A DNA stretch of 64,000 nucleotides from Pyropia yezoensis (lineage: Eukaryota; Rhodophyta; Bangiophyceae; Bangiales; Bangiaceae). The stretch spans positions 7,256,627 to 7,320,626 of the forward strand of contig CM020618.1 of the NCBI GenBank assembly GCA_009829735.1. The letters are read 5' to 3'. This document shows, in pieces, positions 20,242 to 29,012 of this stretch. Each line of letters begins with the position of its first letter. The stretch's first letter is position 1. The position numbers were made by a program, and so were the translations under genes. The notes under the pieces are model-generated. The model was not told the origin of the DNA. It ran no database searches and worked only from the letters and a program-made list of their open reading frames with translations.

Positions 20242-21732
20242 ATGGCTGCAGCACGTGCGTCCAACCTGGCAGCTGTCGAGTTGCAGATGGCACAGGTCGC
20301 GGCAAGGCTTGCACATCTAGAGACGGACGTGGCGGAAGCCCAGCAAGCCCATCGTCGCAGCGAGAAGCGGTTTGAAGACGCTGTTGCTGATGGAAGGGAC
20401 GCGCAAGATGCTCAAGAAAACACTCGTGGCTGGATGGCCCAGTGCACTGCCCTTTTGCAGCAGCAGACGTCCCTGGAATTCCGGGCGTCAAGTCTGCAGA
20501 CCGAGAAGGTGCTTCTACTCCGTCAGCCAAGTCGACCGAACCCAAGCCTACTGCGAGTCTTCCGCGTTCCGGGCAGAATGGACGTGGGGTCGCCGACTTT
20601 CTTTGCGGCGTATCTCTGATGCGGCATCCCTTTGCCCATTTTATGGCGGAGGAGCCCCTGAGCGTGGCAACATCCCTGTCGGAGTCAGACGACGAGTTGT
20701 ACGGCACCGAGGCCGACCACGTTTCAAGTGGACGAGAGTCAAGCTTCTTCCAGCGTGCCATGACGTTCTTGCCGTCGTACGTCAAGAAAGTGGGCCCCCC
20801 TGATGGGGTGCCGTCTATGCTCTCTGCATTCCGGCTGTTTGATGGCCGCGCAGGTCGGAGCCCGCCTTATGTGGCTCTGCCGTGGAGCTGCATCCCCGAG
20901 CTCCCACTCCGTTCTACTGTTGGTTATCCTGCATTCAACGTGGAGATGTCCCAGGACTGTGAGCTGTTAACCTACCCCGAGGAGACCAGCAGCCGTGCAC
21001 CCGAAATCGCCTGGTCGACATCACCTGTCGAGCTGCGTGTGTCGACTCTCGCCGGTTCCCATCAGGGCACCTGCAAGGACCAGTTCATCAAGATCAACAC
21101 CCTCAAGGCTTTCAGTCACCTGGGGCGTGTAAAAATCCGGTCTGCGGTTTCGTCACCTTCATCGCGTCTACAGCGCGTACCAGAAGGTCTTTGTCAACGG
21201 GCCTTCATCTGGGCCAAACGCGTTGCCGTCGGCACTGGTGCCTGCGCAGCTGCGTTATGGGGAGTTCTCCCTGATGGTGCAAATGCCCTTTTTGGTCGGA
21301 CGGGAGGCCGAAACGGCGGAGCTGCACCAGGACGGGCCCGTCGTGGAGCAGCTTGCCGTGGCCATCGTGTGGCTTGCGCGCGACGGTCTTCTGTACTGCG
21401 ACATCCGTCCTGCCAACGTCATTGTGGCGGAGACCGGCGGCGCGTTGCGGGCCTCTCTTGTCGACTATGATGACATGATGATCTTGCCTCTGGACGTCAC
21501 CGCCAAGAACTCGGAGCAGGTGCTTCAGCTCGTCCATGCGGACGCTGCCTGGCGGGATGACGATGACTGCTCCGAGATCTTGCGAGGCCTCGATGTGCTG
21601 CGCGGTCGCATGGACAACCTATTGTCATCGCCGCCGTCGCCCCAGCAGGGGCCACCAGAAGGCCGGACAGCAGCTCCACTCTTCTGTAGCATGGAAGCAG
21701 GACGCTGCGACGGACAGTGCAAGGGTTGTTGA
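20242..21732 (+). pseudogene. coiled-coil plus atypical protein-kinase-like locus, frameshifted
   Basis: The start at 20242 (CCCATGG) opens a helical segment rich in Ala/Glu/Gln (AARLAHLETDVAEAQQAH). Between about 20450 and 20560 the coding-like composition moves to the next frame (open 20442-21470), and near 21120-21145 it moves again to the frame open to 21732. The last part has a kinase C-lobe: YCDIRPANVIV matches the catalytic loop with Asp and Asn in place and His replaced, and LVDYDDM stands where DFG is expected. Similar DxxxxN / VDYDD kinase-like proteins occur in expanded protist families. No intron of plausible size with GT-AG ends explains the frame changes, so either the gene is decayed or the sequence has two indels. 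Substrate and role cannot be inferred. Confidence 0.55.
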
Positions 21733-21904
21733 GGGGAACCGGTCGTGACGCCATGACATGGTGTCTCGTGTCCGCCCTCGCTGTGAATGCTGAGGAGGCT
21801 GCTCTTGGTAAGCTTGGCCAGGAGAAAGTTTCGTGGCGTCGGGGCGCGTACCCGGTGGGCGTGGTGGGAATGTTAATGAGCACATGCCCCGTCCGTACGG
21901 TGCG

Positions 21905-22375
21905 GGCTTCTGTGAGAGTGTAGCGCCGGTCGGTCTGTCGGTATTTTTTGCCGTCGAGCTCGGGGAGGCCGGCGGTGTCGAGTCGATCATCATCCCGACG
22001 GCGGCGCCGCCGAGGTCGTCGCCTTTGATGCTGGCCGCCGCGCCGTCTACGCCGCCAACGGGCCAGCCGGGGCGGTGGACGTGTACACCCCCGCGACGGT
22101 GCCCGTGTAGCTCCTATCGTCGGTGCCGTTTGGCAACTACAGCGCGACGGGTGTGGCGGTGTGCGCGGCTGACAGGGTGGTGGCGGTAACGCGCGCCGCC
22201 GCCGACGGTGCGCCTCCGTGCCCGGGTCCGTGTGGATCTACACGGCCGCGTCGGGGGCGGTCGTCGACGCGAGCTTTGGCGGCTATGATGGCAAGGCGGC
22301 GGAGCTGCGGGCCAATGACGTGCGGCTGGCAGACAGGACCGACATGGCGCCTACTGTGTGGTTGCCGCTATGGTC
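21905..22375 (+). pseudogene. fragment of a choice-of-anchor-I / alkaline-phosphatase-like beta-propeller domain
   Basis: Short segments in changing frames read GEAGGVESIIIP, then AEVVAFDAGRRAVYAANG with AVDVYTPATV, then a TAG at 22108-22110. Beyond the stop come FGNYSATGVAVCAADRVVAV and GSVWIYTAASGAV. This is the repeating order of the choice-of-anchor-I domain (AEIVAYD, VVNG, VDVLD, SVAV, G-V-V-FD). The stop and two frame changes mark it as a relic. It ends where the homopolymer-rich block begins. Confidence 0.5.
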
Positions 22376-24063
22376 GCGGCCGCAATGCTGTTCTGTCCGG
22401 TATGCCACCGGGGGGCGCTTGAGGAGGTAGTGTCTGCCGCTGTTCTTTTCCGCCTCTGGCTGCCTCTGTTCTGGTTACCCCCCACGCCCCGGCGCCATGG
22501 CGGGCAGGTCGCGGTGCGCTCGCGCAACGTCGTCAGCCTCACGGTGGAGGGGCTGGTGGGGAGCGGGGCGATGTGGCACAGATGGCCGCGAACAGTTGAG
22601 GAGGGGGGGGGGGGGGGGGTACGGCCGCATCGTCTGCCAGCCCCCCCCCCCCCCCCGCCCGACCCTGGCGGCGCACCCGCCCGCGGGCACACCCCACTAA
22701 CGCGACCCGGTCGCTGTGCAAGCGTGGCTGTGGCGGGGCGCCGCGTCTGGGAGCAACCCCCCCCCCCCCCCCCCCCACCCCCCCCTCCGGCGCTCCCTCC
22801 CGCTCTTTTGTGCCTCGGCCGTGGTGCCGCCGCCCGGCGGTGGCGCGTGCGGCGGTGACTGCGGGTGCCGCTCGCCAACCGCCGCCGCACCCGACAGGCC
22901 CTTTGCGGACAAGGTGCGGGAGCAGCCGCCGCCGGCCGGCGGGCGGTGACGCCCGCGGGTCTGGCGGGGCGGCGCCGGCGGCCACGGCGGGGGGGGAGGG
23001 GGGGAACGCCCGGGGTGGTGAGGGGGGGCGCGGCTGGACGGGCGGCGGCCGCCGTCCCCCGCGCCGCCCCGCGACCCGCATGCGCAGCGGGGGCGGGGAG
23101 GGGGCGGGCGGGGGGGGGGGGGACGGGCAGGCGGCGCGCCGCCGGCGCGGCGGCGCGCGCCCGGGCGGGCCGCGTGGCTGGCCCGCCGCCCGCCGCCCCG
23201 CGCCGCCGCCGCCGCCGCCGCCGTCACGCCCGCCACACCACCCGCCGCGGCGGCGGCCGCCGCCGCGCGTGCGGCCGCTGCCGTCGCCGCCATCCCTGCC
23301 GCTCCGCCGCCGCCGCCGCCCCTGGCACCCCGCCGCCGCCGCCGCCGCGGCCGCCCCGCCGCCGCCGCCGCCGCCGCCGCCACCGCCGCCACCGCCGCCG
23401 CGGTCGTCGGCGGCGCCGCGTGGGGCTCTACCGGCGCAGCCTGATGCACACAGGTGCCCCAGCCCTGCCCGGCCCTGCCCAGCGCGCCCAACCCCGCCAC
23501 ACGCGCGTCCCACCCCCACCGCCAGTGCAACCCAGCAACACTGGAGCGGGAAGCGCACGGGATTTCCGTACATGTATATAGATCATAGGATAAACCAGCG
23601 TTGAGGTTGAGAAATACCGACTTGGACGCCCGGGCGGACTACGACAACGTCCCGTCACGTTTCTGGTGCTCTTACGCCTTGCGCTTACCAGCGCAAAACG
23701 CACGCGTCCGCTGCCCCCTTTTATTGCTCCCCAGCTTGTCCATCCCCCACCCCCCCCCTCCCCCCCCCCCCTTCCACTTCCCCCCATGATACCAAACCCT
23801 ATCCACACCCCTTGCACCGCGCCGCCGCGCCGCGCCGGGCAGCTCCGCGTCGAGCCATCCCCTCCCAGCCAGCCGGGACCGTTCGCGGCCGGCTGGCGCC
23901 ACACTGGTTCCTGTCCACCCACCCCCCCCCCCCCCCCCCGCAAAACCCACCTTCCCCCTCCCCCTCCCCGTCGGTAACGGTGGGACAAAGGGGGGGGGGG
24001 GGTGGGTGGGCAGGAGGCAAGAGACGACGGCGGTCACGCAGTGCGGTAGCCGCAGTGTGGCAG

Positions 24064-24132
24064 CCGCCCGCCCGCCCGCCCGCCCGCCCGCCCGCCCACC
24101 CGCCCGCCCGCCCGCCCGACCGCCCGCCCGGC
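24064..24132. repeat. (CCCG)n microsatellite
   Basis: About seventeen CCCG units with two substitutions (CCCA and CCGA variants). Confidence 0.9.
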
Positions 24133-25390
24133 CGGCTACCTACCCCACCGCCGCTGCCGCGCCCGCCCGCCCCCCGGCGTTGGCCCCCAGCGCCCGCCCC
24201 CCCCACCTGCTCCATGGCACCAGCGCCACCACCCCCACCGCCGCCGCCGCCGCCACCGCCCCAGCCGCCGACGCCACCGCCCGTGCGGCCCGCCGCGACG
24301 CAGCCGCCGCCCCCCGCGCTCTGCCCCGGCCGACCGACGCCGCGTGGCCGCTGCGGCGGCAGCACGCACCCCCCCCACACCCCCCCCCCCCCCCCCCCTG
24401 ACAGCCCCCCCCCCGCCGCGGGTGGTGCCGCACGCCACCCCCGCCGCTGCGGGGCCCGCGGCGGCGGCGCGCACGCCCCTGACGGCGGGGGAGGGGGCGG
24501 CGGCGGCGGCGGTGCCCCGCCCCGCCCCGCCCCGCCCCTCCCCCCCCCCCCCCCCCCCCCCTCCCCACCATCCTCCCCCATCCTCCCCTCCCGGCGGCCA
24601 CCGCACCACCACCACCGCCCTCACCGTTGCGTGCGGCCGCCGCGGGTGGCGGGTGTGTGCGCCGCCAGCGGCGGGAGGTGGCGGGGCGGCCCTGACGCTC
24701 CACACCCCCCCCCCCCCCCCTTGCTGGGAAAAAAAAAAGAGACACGCGAGCGCGCCGCCGTCGCACCGGCCGGCCGTGCGGGGCAGCGTCCTGACACTGT
24801 CACTGGCAGCCGGTCAAGTCAAGGGTGTGGATGGGTACACGGTAGAAAACGGGCGGCCACGGTACCTAGGGTACTGTACCTGCCCGCCCACCCGCCCGCG
24901 TTGCCGCAACTCTGGCGCGGAGGCGCCACCCCGCCGCCGCCGTGACGCGGCCGGCAAACGGATGAGGGGGCGGCGGTGGCGTGGCCCATCCCCTGGCGCA
25001 CCTCACGGTCACGTCACGCCCCCCCCCCCCCCCCCCCCCCCCCTTATACTCTGGCACAATCTCACCCCCCCCCCCCCCCCGCCCCCCTCTGCCAACCCTG
25101 CGCACCCGTCCCCACCGTCAGGCACCTACCCTCCCCCTCCCCACCCATCACCACCCCCCTCCCCCCCCCCCCCCCCCCCCTACCCTGCTCCCCCTTCTCC
25201 CACCACACGCGAACGCTGCGCGTCAAGCTGCGCGTTCCCCCCCCCCCCCCTCCTCCGCGCCGCTCTTTGCCGTCACGCGGGGGGGGGGCTTCGTGCGTGC
25301 TGCTGCTGTCACGCGGGTGGGGGGGGGGGGGGGAGGGGGGGGGGAGGGGAGGCAGGTGGCAGCGGCCGCCCCCGGGGGGGGGGGGGCCGC

Positions 25391-25392
<2 letters not shown>

Positions 25393-25424
<32 letters not shown>
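25393..25424. repeat. uninterrupted run of 32 guanines
   Basis: G32 embedded in about 110 bp of almost pure G (25317-25432), while C runs of 20 or more lie at about 25019-25043. Confidence 0.9.
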
Positions 25425-25425
<1 letters not shown>

Positions 25426-25680
25426 GGGGGGGTGCCGCCACCGCCAGTCGGCCGACGCGGGCGCCCCCACCGCGGCGGCCGCCGCCGCCAGCCGCCGCCG
25501 CCGCCGCCAGCCGCCGCCGCCGCCGTCACCCGCCGCCACCGTCCCCCGCCGCCGCTCCTGCGGGTGGGGTGGCGCTCGCACCCGTGACGGGGCGGGCACC
25601 CGCGGTCGTCCTGTCTGCCCTCCCCCCCCCCCCCCCCCTCTCCCACTCGGCCGCTAGCCTCCCGCGGCGTGTATATCAAC

Positions 25681-25918
25681 AAGGTCCGTGCCGTCCCGTG
25701 GGGGGGGGATTTGCCACTCTGGCCCGCCGCGTCGGCCGACACACCTGCTCCCCCCTGTGCCCGCCTTCCCCCCCCACCCCAAACTGCGCTCCCACTCTTG
25801 TCTAACCCCCCCCCCGCTCCGTTCCGTGTCCCCCTGCCATTGCTAAGCCGCTGCCCCAACCCCCCCCCCCCCCCCCCCGACCCCCACCCAACAGAGGCGC
25901 CCCGGCCGAAAGGGCACC
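25681..25918. promoter_or_regulatory. upstream region of the cysteine-rich gene
   Basis: A C-rich leader with several C runs, ending in AAAGGGCACCATG at the start codon. No TATA box stands out. Confidence 0.3.
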
Positions 25919-28072
25919 ATGCCGCGGCCACGCCAGTGGCGGGTGACCGCAAGGGCGGCGGCCGCCGCCGCCGCCGCTGCCGCCGCCGCAACGGTACTGG
26001 CGCTGGGCGCCGCGGCAGCCGCCGCGCCCGCCGCGCCCGCCGCGCCCGCGGCCACCGCGGTCGCCACGCCCGCGGCGGGGGGTGGGGACGGCGGCGGCGG
26101 TGGCGGCGGTGGTGGTGGCGGCCGCGGCGGCTACGTGGGTGCCGCCGGCAATGGCCGCAACGACGGTGGCGGCGGGCGGGGCGGCGGCGGGACGCTGCCG
26201 CCCGCCCCCACCGGGCCGTACCGTGTCGGCGGCGGCGGGGGGCGTGGCGGCGGCGGCGGCGACGGCGGTGGCCGCGGCGGCGGGCGCAGCGTCTACTACT
26301 ACCCGGGCTCCCCAGAGGACTGTGCAGACTCGCGGCCGGGCGGGGGCGGTGGGTACCCGTACCAGCCGCCGGTGGCCACCCCGCCGCCAGTGGCGGCGGC
26401 CACGCCCTGTGCGCCGCCGGGCGGCGGGGACGACGGAGCCGCCGCCAGCCCCACCGCCGGGCCGCCGACTGCCGGGCCCGGGGTGGTGGCCCCCGGGGGG
26501 ACCGCCGCCCCTGCGCCGTCTGCGGCGGCCGCCCCGACGGCCGCGCCGGGCCGCCCCGCGGTGCTCCCCCCCCCGACGCCCCTCCCCGACGCGGCGGCCG
26601 GCACCGTCGGCGCCGCGTGTGACCTGTCCCTGTCCCCGGCTTGTGGGGACGGCCTGCGGTGCGGGCAGGTGGCGGACTTTGCCGGCAGCTGCGTGCCGGA
26701 AGCCCCCGCCCCCGGCGGCGCGTGTGGCACCGCCGGCACGGCCTGTGCGTTTGGCTCGCTCTGCGCTGACAACGGGACGGGCGTGCCCTGCGGGGACCTC
26801 CGCGCGTGCCCGTCGGGCGGCGGCACCTGCCGCGCCGCCGTTGCGGGGGACCCATGCGGTGATGCGCTGGGGGTGGCGTGCAGCGTGGATGACAGCCTCG
26901 TGTGCGCCGCCGCGGCCGGCGCCGCGCCCGCCGACGACCCCCCCCCGCGGGTGTGCACGCCGGTGGTGCCCCTTGGGGGGGCGTGCGTGGCGGGCGCCGC
27001 CGACGGGTGTGGCTCGTTTGGCCGCTCCCTCCAGCGCGCCTGCGTGCGGGGGCGGTGCGTCAGCGTCTTTGACGCCGTCGACGCGGGCCTGGGCGACGAG
27101 TGTGGCGGCGACCTGACGTGCGCGGGGGGGACCGCCGAGTGTGTGGTGGTGGGCGGCCTCTTTGGCGACGCCCGCTGCGCGACGGTGGTGACCGCCGTCG
27201 GCGCGCCGTGCGACGACGCGGCCTTTGCGGTCTGTGACGCCACCGCGGGGCTGGCCTGCGTGGCCGGCGCGTGTGCGGCGCAGACGGCCGAGGCGGGGGG
27301 GGGCTGCCAGCCGGGGACGGGCCCCCGCTGCGCCGCCGGCACCGAGTGTGTGCTGACCCGCTTCCCCCCCGGCCGCGAGTCGGAGCGCGACTGGCGGTGC
27401 CTCGTGCCGCGGGGGCTCGGCGACGGCTGCGGGGCGCCGGCGGACAACTGCGACGCGTTTGCCGCCCGCTGCACCGACGGGGTGTGCGTCCTGACGCAGG
27501 ACCGTGCCGCTGGGGACCCGTGCGGCCCCGCCGACGGCGGCTGCGCACCGGGGCTGGCGTGCACCGCCAACGGCGGCGGCGGCGGCGGCGGGGGCGGCGG
27601 CAGCTCGTGTCAGGCGGCGGTGGCGCTCGGCGGGGCGTGCACCAGCGAGGCCCAGTGCCCCGGCTCTGCGGCCGGCCCGTGGGCGTGCGCCCCCGGCGCG
27701 GGGGCGGCCGGCCCCACGTGCCGGGCGCCCGCCCGGCTGGGCGAGCCGTGCGCCTCGGCGGGCGTCATTTGTGGCACCGCCTTTGCGGGCGGCCCGGCGG
27801 GCCTCGTCTGTGGCCCCGCCGGCGTGTGTGCGGTGGCGCCGGGGGTGGGCCTCCCCTTCCGGCCGTGCGCCAACGATGCGGGGTGCGCCGACGGGGGGGC
27901 CGGCTGGGCGTGCTTGGTCGAGTCGCTGGGCGACCCGGCGGCGCCGCCGTCGTGCCGCCGCCGGCGGGCAGAGGGCGACACGTGCGCCGCAGAGGGGGAC
28001 CAGTGCGTCGGGGAGGGGCTGCTCTGTTTGGGAACCTCCCAGGCCGGCGAGTCGAGGTGCTCGCGGCTGTAG
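25919..28072 (+). CDS. large secreted cysteine-rich repeat protein
   Basis: 717 aa, one exon, start ATG in GGGCACCATG. Residues 1-11 are basic, followed by an alanine/leucine hydrophobic stretch to about residue 40 that resembles a signal peptide. A Gly-rich segment and a Pro/Ala-rich spacer reach about residue 225. The remainder is a chain of cysteine-rich units, each roughly G-x2-C-x5-10-C-x3-L-x-C-x5-C (for example GAACDLSLSPACGDGLRCG, DPCGPADGGCAPGLACTAN, DTCAAEGDQCVGEGLLCLG). No catalytic domain or C-terminal membrane anchor is seen. Disulfide-rich units after a flexible linker suggest an extracellular matrix or cell-wall protein; that is inference. The unit resembles generic Dickkopf/IGFBP-like cysteine spacing without clear membership. 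Confidence 0.7.
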   Translation: MPRPRQWRVTARAAAAAAAAAAAATVLALGAAAAAAPAAPAAPAATAVATPAAGGGDGGGGGGGGGGGRGGYVGAAGNGRNDGGGGRGGGGTLPPAPTGPYRVGGGGGRGGGGGDGGGRGGGRSVYYYPGSPEDCADSRPGGGGGYPYQPPVATPPPVAAATPCAPPGGGDDGAAASPTAGPPTAGPGVVAPGGTAAPAPSAAAAPTAAPGRPAVLPPPTPLPDAAAGTVGAACDLSLSPACGDGLRCGQVADFAGSCVPEAPAPGGACGTAGTACAFGSLCADNGTGVPCGDLRACPSGGGTCRAAVAGDPCGDALGVACSVDDSLVCAAAAGAAPADDPPPRVCTPVVPLGGACVAGAADGCGSFGRSLQRACVRGRCVSVFDAVDAGLGDECGGDLTCAGGTAECVVVGGLFGDARCATVVTAVGAPCDDAAFAVCDATAGLACVAGACAAQTAEAGGGCQPGTGPRCAAGTECVLTRFPPGRESERDWRCLVPRGLGDGCGAPADNCDAFAARCTDGVCVLTQDRAAGDPCGPADGGCAPGLACTANGGGGGGGGGGSSCQAAVALGGACTSEAQCPGSAAGPWACAPGAGAAGPTCRAPARLGEPCASAGVICGTAFAGGPAGLVCGPAGVCAVAPGVGLPFRPCANDAGCADGGAGWACLVESLGDPAAPPSCRRRRAEGDTCAAEGDQCVGEGLLCLGTSQAGESRCSRL

Positions 28073-29012
28073 GGAGGGGAGCGCACCGATGGAGACGGTG
28101 GAGTGGGGAGTAGGGCGGAAGGGGGGGGGGGGGTGAGGGCAAGAGGGACGGCCACGGCGTGGGCCGCCTCACGCACGTGACAGCGCACCGTTCGTCTCTT
28201 CTTGTACACCATGCCCATGTCCGTGGCCTCTGCGCCTACACGCGCTGGGTGGCTCCCCGTTGGAGAGAACTCCGACCGACGACGGGGCCGTCTGGAATCC
28301 TTCCGTCAGGTGGGGGTGCAGAAGTGCCACCCTCGGTTGACGCTGTAGGGCGCCCTCGGGGGAACGCCCACCGCGGCGGCCGCAAAAGCCGCACCGGCGA
28401 GACGGGCCCCGGGGCGGGGCGGGCCCGCGACGGCCTTGGCGGGCGTTCACGGCCCACGTTGGGGGGGGCAGGCGGGGGGGGTGGAATCCACCAGGGGGAT
28501 GGGGGGTGCGGAATCCCAGGGGGACGGGGGGCACTGCGGCGAGGGGGAAGGGGGCCAAAGTCGAAGGCCATGAGAGCGCGCGCCGGGGCCGTGGCGGTGA
28601 CCCAAACACCGCGCGGACAAGGAGAGAGCGGGCTGCGGGGGGCCAGTATAGAGCATAAGCAGGAAGAAGCAAAAAAAAAAGGTTGCACAAGAAACGGGGT
28701 GGCGCATCACCCCGATCCGCCCCCCACCCCCCCCCCCCCCCCCCCCCCCTGCCCTACCACCCATCCCCACCCATGGGTTCGCGCGAGGACGGCGCTGAGC
28801 GCCTGCCGTGGACAGCGTCGCCACGCGGCGTGTGCGCCGCGGTTGCCTACAGGCCCAAGGCGGGAGGCTCTGGCCAAAAGGCCGAGGGGCGGGGGCGGAG
28901 GGGGGTGGAAGACACGGCCGTCGCGACCAAATAGGGCAGGCCGCTGCCGGTGCGCACTCCCCCTCCGCCCTCCCAATCCCGCCCCCCCCCGACGATACCA
29001 CCGCGCCGCAGC
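28073..29012. other. intergenic region between cysteine-rich and zinc-finger genes
   Basis: Convergent 3' flanks. It contains a run of 10 A at about 28670 and a C run of about 21 at 28730-28750. No gene seen. Confidence 0.45.

Larger units (their letters stand above)
22376..25680. other. homopolymer- and triplet-rich GC block without supported gene
   Basis: Long C runs on the plus strand dominate 22600-25260, then G runs take over at 25280-25440. CCG/GCC triplet blocks occupy about 23190-23410. ORFs on all frames are Pro, Gly, Ala or Arg runs, so none is accepted. This block has strong potential for G-quadruplex and i-motif structures and is prone to sequencing error. Confidence 0.7.

Noticed and set aside
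24064-24132. Regular short repeats that might suggest a CRISPR array
   Set aside because: Simple (CCCG)n microsatellite without spacers; the genome is eukaryotic.
22539-25657. Proline-, glycine- or arginine-run ORFs up to 437 codons in the homopolymer block
   Set aside because: Translation of C/G runs and CCG triplets in every frame; no biological evidence.
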